From: UBA5486 sp036744795
GTDB taxonomy: Bacteria > Bacillota > UBA4882 > UBA10575
NCBI GenBank assembly: GCA_036744795.1
Contig: DAIOHK010000011.1
Location: 3,976 to 67,975 of the forward strand
Direction: 5' to 3'
Length of the DNA stretch: 64,000 nt
Shown: positions 55,773 through 63,949 of the stretch, one piece after another
How the letters are laid out: every line of letters begins with the position of its first letter
Numbering within the stretch: position 1 is the first letter of the stretch
The notes under the pieces: generated by a model
Database searches by the model: none
The model's input: the letters and a program-made list of their open reading frames with translations, nothing else
Told to the model about the DNA's origin: nothing
Made by a program: the position numbers and the translations under genes

Positions 55773-57659
55773 TTACCCCTCCTTAATTGCCTTGAACGGA
55801 CAGCTACTGATACAGGCTCCACATTTAATACATTTACTTTGATCAATTGTGAACGGCTTCTTAATTTCGCCACTAATTGCTTGCACTGGACAGAGTCTGC
55901 TACATTTGCTGCAGCCTTTACATTTTTCCGGATCAATTACATATCCTTTTAATGCTTTACAGACCCCGGCCGGACATTTTTTGTCAACCACATGGGCAAT
56001 AAACTCATCCTTAAAGTACTTAAGCATTGTTAATACGGGATTTGGAGCAGTTTTTCCCAGGCCACAAAGTGAACCATCCCGGACTGCCACTGCCAGATCC
56101 TGAAGAAGCTCCACATCTTCAGCCCGTCCCTCACCATTTACTGCCCGTTGAAGAATCTCCAACATCCGTTTTGTCCCTTCACGGCAAGGTACACACTTAC
56201 CACAAGATTCATTCTGAGTAAAATTCATAAAGAATCGGGCAACTTCTACCATACAAGTATCTTCATCCATTACAACCAGGCCCCCGGAACCAATCATTGC
56301 TCCGGCAGACAATAATGAATCATAGTCCAGTTTTAAATCAAAATGTTCCTCGGTAAGGCAACCACCAGAAGGACCTCCAATTTGAACTGCTTTAAACTTT
56401 TTCCCGCCCCTGATTCCTCCACCAATCTCATAAACGACTTCGCGAAGGGTAACTCCCATGGGGACTTCCATTAGGCCGGTATTAGCCACTTGCCCGGTAA
56501 TAGCAAAGGTCTTGGTTCCGGGGCTTTTCTCAGTACCGCAGCTTTTAAACCACTTGGCTCCCTTATTGATAATCCCGGGAACATTAGCAAAAGTCTCAAC
56601 ATTATTAATCAAAGTAGGTTTACCCCATAATCCTGATTGAGCAGGATATGGCGGTTTAGGACTGGGCATCCCTCTTTTACCCTCAATTGAAGCTAAAAGG
56701 GCTGTTTCTTCTCCACAGACAAATGCCCCGGCACCCTCTTTAATTTTAATCTCAAAATTAAAACCAGTACCTAAAATATCCTGGCCCAACAATCCAAGTT
56801 TTTTCCCCGCTTCAATTGCTACTTTCAAACGCTTAACTGCTAATGGATACTCAGCTCGGACATAAATATATCCTTCATCAGCACCAATCGCATAACCGGC
56901 AATCGCCATTCCTTCCAGAACCTTGTGGGGATCTCCTTCCATCAAGCTCCGATCCATAAAAGCTCCAGGATCCCCTTCATCTCCATTACAGACCACATAC
57001 TTTTTCTCACTCTTCTCAATTCGGGTAAATTCCCATTTTCTACCGGTAGGGAACCCGCCGCCGCCTCGCCCTCGTAAGCCGGCTTCCATTATTTCTTTAC
57101 AGACATCCTCCGGTTTCATTTCCATTAAAACACGTAATAAGGCCTGGTATCCCTGGTCAGCAATGTATTCCCTAATATCCTCAGGATCAATTACTCCACA
57201 ATGGGCTAGGGCATTTCTTTTTTGGTGTTGGTAAAATGGGATTTGATTCTCTTCAGCATAAGCCTCTCCACTAATTGGGTGCCGGTAAAGTAACCTTTCA
57301 ACCGGTTCTCCACCACTCAATAGTGCTTCTACAATCTCCTTAGCATCTTCTGCTTTTACTTTGGTGTAAAGAATCCCTGAAGGTTCCAAACGAACCAAAG
57401 GGCCCATTTCACAAAATCCATGGCAACCACTTTTTACTACTGAGACTCCTGTTTTCTCTTCTTCTTCCAGTAAAAGATCGACTGTAACAAACTCACCCTT
57501 AGTTTCAACTTCTTTTTTTAAAGCCTTATATACATCTAAAGAGCCATTAGCTACACAACCTGTACCTGCACAGACCAGAATACGTGCCTTCTCTCTCTGG
57601 AAACCTTGACTCCATTTCTTCTGCCATTGTAATAGTTTTGTTTTGGCCTGATTATTCAT
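55773..57659 (-). CDS. hydB: NADH-dependent hydrogenase subunit (HydB/HndC, NuoF-like)
   Basis: 628 residues from MNNQAKTKL (57657-57659), chosen because GGAGGG lies a few bases upstream and the earlier ATG lies within hydC. A thioredoxin-like [2Fe-2S] domain, FMN/NAD-binding domain (GRGGGGFPTGRKWEF and GAGAFVCGEETALLASIEG), the ESCGKCVPCREG cluster, and two C-terminal [4Fe-4S] ferredoxin motifs (CKGCSKCSRLCP, CIKCGACISSCP). Carries the NADH site of the complex. Overlaps hydC by eight bases. Confidence 0.94.
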   Translation of the reverse strand: MNNQAKTKLLQWQKKWSQGFQREKARILVCAGTGCVANGSLDVYKALKKEVETKGEFVTVDLLLEEEEKTGVSVVKSGCHGFCEMGPLVRLEPSGILYTKVKAEDAKEIVEALLSGGEPVERLLYRHPISGEAYAEENQIPFYQHQKRNALAHCGVIDPEDIREYIADQGYQALLRVLMEMKPEDVCKEIMEAGLRGRGGGGFPTGRKWEFTRIEKSEKKYVVCNGDEGDPGAFMDRSLMEGDPHKVLEGMAIAGYAIGADEGYIYVRAEYPLAVKRLKVAIEAGKKLGLLGQDILGTGFNFEIKIKEGAGAFVCGEETALLASIEGKRGMPSPKPPYPAQSGLWGKPTLINNVETFANVPGIINKGAKWFKSCGTEKSPGTKTFAITGQVANTGLMEVPMGVTLREVVYEIGGGIRGGKKFKAVQIGGPSGGCLTEEHFDLKLDYDSLLSAGAMIGSGGLVVMDEDTCMVEVARFFMNFTQNESCGKCVPCREGTKRMLEILQRAVNGEGRAEDVELLQDLAVAVRDGSLCGLGKTAPNPVLTMLKYFKDEFIAHVVDKKCPAGVCKALKGYVIDPEKCKGCSKCSRLCPVQAISGEIKKPFTIDQSKCIKCGACISSCPFKAIKEG

Positions 57660-58188
57660 TCCCTTCACCCTCCTCCAACTTATCAAGGATAATATTAATT
57701 GCATCTGGGGTCATCTTCCCATAAATCTGGTCATTAATCATAACTACCGGTGCCAATCCACAGGCTCCCAGGCAGGAAACAGTCTCCACTGTATAACGGA
57801 GATCATCAGTGGTATTTTTATTATCTTTTAAGCCCACCCGTTTTTTTATCTCCTCTTTTACTGGATCTGAACCCCGAACGTGACAGGCAGTTCCATCACA
57901 AATTTTTATTACATATTTACCCTTGGGTTCCAAAGAAAACTGGGCATAGAAAGTCGCTACCCCATAAACACTCGCGGGTGAAAGATTCATCGCTGTGGCA
58001 ATATACGTCAGAATCTCCTCAGGCAAATACCTATATTCCTCTTGAACCTCCTGAAGAATTTGCATCAAGGCTGACCTAGATGTTCCATGTTGCTGGATAA
58101 TTTCATTAACTTTTTCGAACTTCCGCTGGTAAACTGAGGATCGATCACTCTGCTGAGCTTTCTGTTCCTTCTGTTTCATAAAAAACAT
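57652..58188 (-). CDS. hydC: NADH-dependent hydrogenase subunit (HydC/HndA, NuoE-like)
   Basis: 178 residues. [2Fe-2S] cysteines in CDGTACHVRGS and CLGACGLAP, with the thioredoxin-like fold of NuoE. Its stop codon region overlaps the hydB start, so translation is coupled. Confidence 0.93.
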   Translation of the reverse strand: MFFMKQKEQKAQQSDRSSVYQRKFEKVNEIIQQHGTSRSALMQILQEVQEEYRYLPEEILTYIATAMNLSPASVYGVATFYAQFSLEPKGKYVIKICDGTACHVRGSDPVKEEIKKRVGLKDNKNTTDDLRYTVETVSCLGACGLAPVVMINDQIYGKMTPDAINIILDKLEEGEGNE

Positions 58189-58279
58189 CTCCTTTCAAAA
58201 ATAAACTAGAAACAATATAAACTGAATCAACTACAAGTTGAATAAATATGATAAGACTCTTGCTTTCAACTAAAGTAAA

Positions 58280-58302
58280 AAAATTGCATAATGCAATTTC
58301 CT
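58280..58302. repeat. Minimal palindromic remnant of the GCATAATT family
   Basis: AAATTGCAT-A-ATGCAATTT followed by CC: the two terminal repeats joined with nothing between. Lies in the gap between the phosphatase gene and hydC. Confidence 0.5.
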
Positions 58303-58344
58303 AATAAAAAAGCAATGAGTTACAAAATAAAATTATATATGCTG

Positions 58345-59496
58345 TTAAAAGTACATCAATTCAACTTTTTTTCCACGGTTCTCTAAGGTTTCGGCAATCT
58401 CATTAACTACTTGCATTTTTAAAGCTAAACTCAATGGAAGATCCGGATTCTGGTGGGCAGGATTAATCGCCCTTCCTACTATAAATTTAATTTTATCACT
58501 CTCTAACAAAATTTTAGCAAGAAGAGTTACTGCATTCTTATCTTCTGGTATTTCCTGTAAATCTTCTATTTGTTTCAATAATTCTAGGGTTTTACTTAGA
58601 GTGATAATACCTTCTGTTACCAAATCGACCCCTTTCAGTTTCCCGAAAGGAGGAGTTTCTGGATTAAGATCCTTTAAATCTACTTTAATCTCTGTTCCTA
58701 ACTCTCTAGCTACTATTGAACCCGTAGTTCCTCCACAAACCACTTTTGCTCCTGGTTCTTCCATCACCATTCTGGTAATAGTTGCATCATCTGCTTTGTT
58801 TTGTGGAGGTCCTACTGCTACAGTTAAAGTTCGAGGAGTACGTAATTTTAAAGCAAGCACTGTTGTATCATCTCCAGGCCGACCAGCATAAAGCTGTTCA
58901 CAAGTTGTAATTAACCATTTACTTAATGTTTGAGCATCGGGTTTCATTTTTAGCAATTTTTCAATATAGTTTCCCACCTCATTCCATCGCCATCCTAAAT
59001 TTAATACGCCTCCGATACCGGCATGAACTACACCATCAGAAACTGTAACTAGCAGATCTCCGGGCAAAACCTTGAATCTGGTTTCTTTAATTTTTCGGCC
59101 ACAGATCTTTCTCTCATGCCATTTTAGAGGAAATAACTTCCCTTCGCGAAGATAAAATAATGACGGATTATCAAACTCTACCACATAGGCCTGTCCATCC
59201 CTAGTTGCCTGAATAATTGTGAAAGTCGAATAAGCAATATTCCTTTTCTGGCAAACCGGGAGGGTATTTGAAATGGTCTCGACAACTTCTTCCAAAGTTG
59301 CCCCATTTTCAAACATCGTAGCAATAATCTTGCTTGTCATTGTTGAAAGGATATTAGCCTTTACCCCACTTCCCAAACCATCAGCCAATACCGCTACTAC
59401 AAAATCAGAAGTATGAACAACCTCAACATTATCACCGCAAAGCTCTTCTCCATACTTTGATAAACCAGTCCAACCTACATCAATATAGATCTTCAT
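58345..59496 (-). CDS. SpoIIE-type PP2C phosphatase linked to sensory hydrogenase
   Basis: 383 residues. PP2C motifs ADGLGSGVKAN near residue 36, VSDGVVHAG, and GRPGDDTTVLAL place the SpoIIE domain in the first 220 residues. The last 160 residues form a second, unrecognised domain (VVCGGTTGSIVARELG). Its start abuts the stop of the PAS-hydrogenase gene, an arrangement common for group C sensory hydrogenases. It should dephosphorylate a Ser/Thr phosphoprotein in response to the hydrogenase signal; the target is unknown. Confidence 0.85.
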   Translation of the reverse strand: MKIYIDVGWTGLSKYGEELCGDNVEVVHTSDFVVAVLADGLGSGVKANILSTMTSKIIATMFENGATLEEVVETISNTLPVCQKRNIAYSTFTIIQATRDGQAYVVEFDNPSLFYLREGKLFPLKWHERKICGRKIKETRFKVLPGDLLVTVSDGVVHAGIGGVLNLGWRWNEVGNYIEKLLKMKPDAQTLSKWLITTCEQLYAGRPGDDTTVLALKLRTPRTLTVAVGPPQNKADDATITRMVMEEPGAKVVCGGTTGSIVARELGTEIKVDLKDLNPETPPFGKLKGVDLVTEGIITLSKTLELLKQIEDLQEIPEDKNAVTLLAKILLESDKIKFIVGRAINPAHQNPDLPLSLALKMQVVNEIAETLENRGKKVELMYF

Positions 59497-61206
59497 TTAA
59501 ACCTGACCATCCCCGTTTTTAATTAATTTAATCAGTTTGGTAAGAAGAACTTTGGTTTCCGCAGTGGTTTCTCCTAATAACCCGGCTATCTCCTGTGCAA
59601 CCCGCATCTGTTTATCAATAACCTCCTGCGCTTTGGTAAGTGTTTCTCCTTTCATTAATGCTAATTTCTCACGTTGTTCATTCTCCATCGTAATATCAGC
59701 AAAAATTCCGATTAAAACATCCTCCTGCTCAACGTAGAATACAGCCTGCCATGTTACAATTCCATAGGTAGGGTAGGAGACCTCTCCTGTTACTAAGCTT
59801 TTAGTCCGTAAGGCTTCCTCAAAATTACCAGGATTTATCACAACTTCCAGCGGCTTTCCTACCACCTGTTCCTGTTGGCAAAGGAACTTTCTTTCTGCTG
59901 CCGGATTAACTTCTAAAATACGTAATTCACTATCAACTACAAAGATCGCATTGGGGGTCATTCCGCAGATTAAATTCGCCCTAGATTCAGCCTTAGCTCT
60001 CATATAAGGAATACACATATCAATCTCGGCCATTCCCTCCATTACAGCCTTAGCCTTTTCTCGACACGAATTATAGCCACAAGCCCCACAATTCAACTCA
60101 TCTTCTGGTTTAAACTTTCCTGTCTTGGCAAGAATCTTCTGGATCTCTTCTTCAGAAGGTGAAAAAAGTAAATCGCGGGCCCGCTTGGTATATTTAGTAG
60201 TTAAATCTAAATTATATTGGGGAACCCGCTTATGAGCTTTTTCCACCGGTCCATTCTGGGAGTAACGGAGCAACCGCTCCCTGCGGGCATAAAGACTAAG
60301 TTCGCTTTTTATCCCCGGCCCCATTAGGCACCCGCCGCGACAAGCTAATAACTCAACTAATCTAAGCGAGTCTTTAACATCCTTAAATTTATCTAAAAAT
60401 TCTATACACTCTTCCAACCCATCAATCGTAATACTTTCTTTAGCAAGTAAATCAGTACTTAACTCTGCTGTTTTAGCAAGTCCTCCCGGCGTTGGAAAAG
60501 CTCGTGCCCAGATACCCTCGCCATCAAATACTCCCGTCTTCTGAGTAAAATAATCGTCTCCTTGTTCCTCCATTATTTCTAATAGTTCTTCAAAGGTTAA
60601 TACTGCATCAATATCTCCCCGGTATTCTTCCCGGAGATACTCTCCTTTTTTAGCAATACAAGGTCCTACAAATACCACCTTAATTTCAGAACCATACCTC
60701 TGTTTTAAAATCCTTCCATGAGCAACCATTGGCGAAACAACAGGTGCTAAATATGGTAAAAGGTGAGGATAATAGATTTCAATTAAATTAACTATTGCCG
60801 GACAGCAACTAGTGATTAGCGGAGCATCCTTCGATATCAGTCGTAAGTGCTCTTTAGCTACTATCTCCGCACCTTCTGCCGTTTCCGCCACATAGGTAAA
60901 TCCCATTGTATGCAAGGCACTAATGAATTGACTTGCATCTGTAAACTCTTCTAAAGCAACAAAGGATGGTGCCAGGCTGATCGCGATCTTTTCCTTTTTG
61001 CAAATGAAGCCTTTCACTTTTCCTTTATCTTCTAACACTTTTTTAGCGTTTTGAGGACAGATGGTCACACAACGTCCATCCGCAATACACCTATCCTCAA
61101 TCACTTCCGCGTGACCCCCAGTTACCTTAATTGCTTTTACTGGACAGTGTCTTACGCATTTATAACAATCGCGACAACTAGCTTTAATAGTGGAGATTAT
61201 TCTCAT
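59497..61206 (-). CDS. Sensory [FeFe] hydrogenase with PAS domain (group C, HsfB-like)
   Basis: 569 residues from MRIISTIKASCRDCYKC (61204-61206), preferred over an ATG 31 codons earlier that lies inside an intergenic repeat. Two [4Fe-4S] motifs (CRDCYKCVRHCP and CIADGRCVTICP), then the H-cluster: L1 TSCCPAIVN near 134, L2 VGPCIAKKGE near 182, L3 LLACRGGCLMGPG near 289. L2 starts with Gly-Pro rather than Met-Pro, as in sensory enzymes. Another cluster (NCGACGYNSC) and a PAS domain (about 375-480) follow. Sits with a PP2C phosphatase, so a hydrogen or redox sensor. Confidence 0.92.
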   Translation of the reverse strand: MRIISTIKASCRDCYKCVRHCPVKAIKVTGGHAEVIEDRCIADGRCVTICPQNAKKVLEDKGKVKGFICKKEKIAISLAPSFVALEEFTDASQFISALHTMGFTYVAETAEGAEIVAKEHLRLISKDAPLITSCCPAIVNLIEIYYPHLLPYLAPVVSPMVAHGRILKQRYGSEIKVVFVGPCIAKKGEYLREEYRGDIDAVLTFEELLEIMEEQGDDYFTQKTGVFDGEGIWARAFPTPGGLAKTAELSTDLLAKESITIDGLEECIEFLDKFKDVKDSLRLVELLACRGGCLMGPGIKSELSLYARRERLLRYSQNGPVEKAHKRVPQYNLDLTTKYTKRARDLLFSPSEEEIQKILAKTGKFKPEDELNCGACGYNSCREKAKAVMEGMAEIDMCIPYMRAKAESRANLICGMTPNAIFVVDSELRILEVNPAAERKFLCQQEQVVGKPLEVVINPGNFEEALRTKSLVTGEVSYPTYGIVTWQAVFYVEQEDVLIGIFADITMENEQREKLALMKGETLTKAQEVIDKQMRVAQEIAGLLGETTAETKVLLTKLIKLIKNGDGQV

Positions 61207-61234
61207 TATTCTTCCACTTCCTTTAAAATAGCAT

Positions 61235-61387
61235 GAAGAAATTACATAATTACCTAAGCTTGTATTCAACCACAATATATAGTGTTTAACTATATTCAAG
61301 GTAATTGTCTAAGGTTAGACAATTACTAGTGGGAATATCAATATATTGTGGTTGAATCTTAAAAAACTAAATTATGCAATTCCTTAA
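61235..61387. repeat. MITE-like palindromic element, copy B (about 153 bp)
   Basis: Opposite orientation to copy A (12615-12770) and nearly co-linear with its reverse complement. GTAATTGTCTAA-GG-TTAGACAATTAC forms a central hairpin and TTCAACCACAATATAT pairs with ATATATTGTGGTTGAA farther out. One end lies 29 bp upstream of the sensory hydrogenase start. Confidence 0.75.
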
Positions 61388-61545
61388 CCTTAGGAACCAC
61401 AATCAAACGATTAAAGATTTTTTATTAAGCTAGAAGGAAAGTTAAATGACCATAATAACAAAAAACTCCTCAGGCTAACTTTCATCTGAGCGACCAGCAA
61501 CAAGAAACAAGCCAAAAGATTGAGTACTTAGCGACTAAAAATGAA

Positions 61546-61797
61546 CTATCCAATCTCTTGACCTAAAATATATTTATTAAAAAACTTTTCGACCTTCTCT
61601 TTAGTTAGAGAAGTATAAATTTTATGATCAAGAGCAATAGTAACCCCAGATTGACATTCCCCTAAACAAAAACAAGCCTTTAATTCTACTTGATCATCAA
61701 GACCGTGTTCAGTAATTAACCTTTTAAATTCATTAATCACATCGTAGGCTCCGACTAAATGGCAGGAACTACCTACACAAACTGAGAGTGTTCTCAT
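61546..61797 (-). CDS. Thioredoxin-like [2Fe-2S] ferredoxin
   Basis: 83 residues. Cysteine pairs in CVGSSCHLVGAY and CFCLGECQSGV match the thioredoxin-like [2Fe-2S] fold of NuoE and of the C-terminal domain of HydA. Acts as an electron carrier in this cluster. A Rex operator lies about 35 bp upstream of the ATG. Confidence 0.85.
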   Translation of the reverse strand: MRTLSVCVGSSCHLVGAYDVINEFKRLITEHGLDDQVELKACFCLGECQSGVTIALDHKIYTSLTKEKVEKFFNKYILGQEIG

Positions 61798-61829
61798 AAA
61801 AACCCCTTCTTTATCGGAAAGATCTTACA

Positions 61830-61847
61830 TTGTGAAAATTTTCACAT
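61830..61847. promoter_or_regulatory. Rex operator upstream of ferredoxin/hydrogenase genes
   Basis: TTGTGAAAATTTTCACAT matches the Rex consensus TTGTGA-N6-TCACAA except for the last base. It lies about 33 bases before the 83-residue ferredoxin gene, so NADH/NAD state can control the downstream hydrogenase genes. Confidence 0.8.
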
Positions 61848-61874
61848 ATTTGAGTAAAAATTTCACTCTTAGGA

Positions 61875-62041
61875 TTAAAGAATCACATAATTGGTTAAGT
61901 GAATACCAAAGTCTTGCTTTTCGCGTCTTCCCCAATTTAGCTGGCCTTTTATTTTACATCCAGTTTATAGAATTTTAATTTAGCTAGAACTTTGCTTAAA
62001 AATGTGCGAATTGTGAGAACAGTAATTATGCAATTCCCTTA
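61875..62041. repeat. GCATAATT-family element, copy D (about 165 bp)
   Basis: Left end TTAAAGAATCACATAATT and right end AATTATGCAATTCCCTTA. The rex stop codon (TTA at 62039-62041) is part of the right end. Interior unlike copies A and B. Confidence 0.5.
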
Positions 62042-62716
62042 CGATCCCAGTTTCCTGTTTAAATGATGGGAAAGAGTTAGAATTCCCACCACTAAATCCT
62101 CATTTTGGACAATAATATGCTCAGGAACCTCTAACCGTACAGGGGCAAAATTCCAAATTGCATTAAAATTCGCTTTGATCACTAGTTCGGTAACCTGTTG
62201 TGCAGCAGAAGCAGGAACAGTTATTACCGCAATTTCCATTCCCAACTCCTGTTGTTTAGTAGGCAGTTCTAAAAGGTGATAGATTGGTACCTTCCCTTCC
62301 TGCCGTCCAATTTTAGTTTCATCTATATCAAAAAGAGCCTTAACATCTAATCCATGCATTTTAAAACCCGGATAACCAGCTAAAGCAGTACCGAGTTTAC
62401 CTGCACCAATAATCGCAATTCTCCGATTTTTATCCATTCCTAGGATCCCTTTAATCTTTGCTAAAAGATCGGAAACATCATATCCGGTTCCCCGGATTCC
62501 AAAGCCACCAAAATACGATAAATCTTTTCTCAACTGGCTAGAAGTAATCCCAAGGTTCCCGGCTATTTCTTCTGATGAAATTACAGAGATACCAAGATGA
62601 TTATATTCATTGAGCACACGAAAATAAAGCGGAAGCCGGGATATTGTTGCTTGGGGAATCACAACCATCCCGTCAGACAACATACCCACCACCTTGTGAT
62701 TGTTTTCACAATCCAA
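62039..62716 (-). CDS. rex: Redox-sensing repressor Rex
   Basis: 225 residues. Winged-helix N-terminus with TISRLPLYFRVL and SSQLRKDLSYFGGFGIRGTGY, then a Rossmann domain with IIGAGKLGTALAGY. Represses fermentation and hydrogenase genes when NAD is high. A perfect operator overlaps its own first codons, implying autoregulation. Confidence 0.95.
   Translation of the reverse strand: MDCENNHKVVGMLSDGMVVIPQATISRLPLYFRVLNEYNHLGISVISSEEIAGNLGITSSQLRKDLSYFGGFGIRGTGYDVSDLLAKIKGILGMDKNRRIAIIGAGKLGTALAGYPGFKMHGLDVKALFDIDETKIGRQEGKVPIYHLLELPTKQQELGMEIAVITVPASAAQQVTELVIKANFNAIWNFAPVRLEVPEHIIVQNEDLVVGILTLSHHLNRKLGS
62694..62711. promoter_or_regulatory. Rex operator inside the start of rex
   Basis: TTGTGATTGTTTTCACAA is an exact TTGTGA-N6-TCACAA match within codons 2-8 of rex, directly downstream of the Spo0A-family gene. 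Confidence 0.8.
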
Positions 62717-62797
62717 TTTTAGCTTAATAAATGCTATTTGCCAAGAAAACTATAGTTAACTATTAGTTAATACTGATCTTCACCTCCCAATAGCTCC

Positions 62798-63580
62798 TCA
62801 CAAGGTTTTATAGCGTAATAGTTCAACAATTTTACCAATGAATTCAGCAATTGTAGGAGGTTTTTCCCCTTCCGGCAAAATCTTTTTATAATCAAAGATT
62901 TCTTTAAAGTGTTCCCGATTCCCTCTTTCCCAACTTGTAACAATCGTATGCCTAACTGCCGACTCAACACTAGCAGCTGTTATACAGTATTTCATTGCAA
63001 TTTTTGGATAAAGATGTTTTGCCAAATTCCCAAGTATTTTTTCATCTCGAAACGCCAGAATAATTGCTTCTCTTAGATAAGAGTACCCACGTAAATGAAC
63101 CGGGATACCTAAGTTGTGAAAAAGCTTGGAAACCTCAAATTCTAGATCACGAACGGCTTCAAAACCTCCTTCATTATTTTCTACTATTAGATCTTTTCCC
63201 ATCTTCCCTCGGTCAAACTTACGGATTACTCTTAACAGCATCTCAAAATCGAGTGGTTTAACCATATAGTACGAAGCACCCATCTTAATCAATTTGTTAA
63301 TTATTGTTTTTTTATTAAAGGCGGTAGTCACTATTATCTTAGGTTTCTTTGAAACCTTTGTTAGCTTCTCCATCACCCCAATCCCATCTAGCCCTGGAAT
63401 TAATATTTCTAGAACCAACACATCAGGTTGGTACCGTTTAATCAGTTCTAAAGCTAACCAACCATTATAAGCAATTCCAAGTATCTCTATATCTTTTTCT
63501 TTTCTTATATAGCTTGCTATGGTCTTGCATAATTGATGATTACAATCTGCTAATAGCACCCCAATCTTTTGACCAGACAT
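62798..63580 (-). CDS. Spo0A-family regulator with Glu in place of the phosphoacceptor Asp
   Basis: 260 residues. The DNA-binding domain is strongly Spo0A-like: GYSYLREAIILAF, ASVESAVRHTIVTSWERGN and IGKIVELLRYKTL. In the receiver the phosphoacceptor Asp of Spo0A (D56) is Glu here (E58, VLVLEILIP), and the acidic pair DD is D12-C13. The conserved Thr (T86) and Lys (K108) remain. It may act without phosphorylation, or in a phosphomimetic state. It is not next to spoIVB, so a standard spo0A may exist elsewhere. Lies just upstream of rex. Confidence 0.88.
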   Translation of the reverse strand: MSGQKIGVLLADCNHQLCKTIASYIRKEKDIEILGIAYNGWLALELIKRYQPDVLVLEILIPGLDGIGVMEKLTKVSKKPKIIVTTAFNKKTIINKLIKMGASYYMVKPLDFEMLLRVIRKFDRGKMGKDLIVENNEGGFEAVRDLEFEVSKLFHNLGIPVHLRGYSYLREAIILAFRDEKILGNLAKHLYPKIAMKYCITAASVESAVRHTIVTSWERGNREHFKEIFDYKKILPEGEKPPTIAEFIGKIVELLRYKTL

Positions 63581-63628
63581 AAATTCACCGCCTTCCTCGT
63601 TCCTCGTTGCTAGTCTACATCACTTGTG

Positions 63629-63647
63629 TTGAATGACACCTTTGTAG
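63629..63647. repeat. Short intergenic repeat TTGAATGACACCTTTGTAG
   Basis: Third copy of the motif at 9376 and 39679. Confidence 0.4.
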
Positions 63648-63786
63648 TTTTTATTTTTTCACGTACCAAGTTCGCCAGGATAGAGGACTGTTTGGTATAA
63701 ATCAATTTTTACTTTGAATTGCTCAGTAAGTACTATTTGTTCTTTCTTGAATTTGACTTTACTTACCTTCTTTTTGCTGTAAAAAA

Positions 63787-63806
63787 AAGAACCATTTAAG
63801 GTTCTT
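63787..63806 (-). terminator. Terminator after the tRNA genes
   Basis: AAGAACC-ATTTAA-GGTTCTT stem followed on the minus strand by eight T residues. About 55 bases beyond tRNA-Phe. Confidence 0.85.
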
Positions 63807-63859
63807 CTAAAAATTTAATAATAGTAAAATTTTTATTCTATTTTTTCTGGGCATAAAAA

Positions 63860-63935
63860 TGGTGCCAAGGGGCGGAATTGAACCGTCGACACGGGGATTT
63901 TCAGTCCCCTGCTCTACCGACTGAGCTACCTTGGC
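63860..63935 (-). tRNA. tRNA-Phe (GAA)
   Basis: 76 nt including an encoded CCA. Acceptor GCCAAGG/CCTTGGC, discriminator A, anticodon loop CTGAAAA with GAA between a GGGGA/TCCCC stem, and GGTTCAATTCC T-arm. Confidence 0.95.
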
Positions 63936-63949
63936 ACTTGATATTTAAA

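Noticed and set aside
61207..61299. 31-residue N-terminal extension of the sensory hydrogenase
   Set aside because: It would be encoded partly by the repeat element at 61235-61387, and a family-like start with ribosome site lies at 61206.
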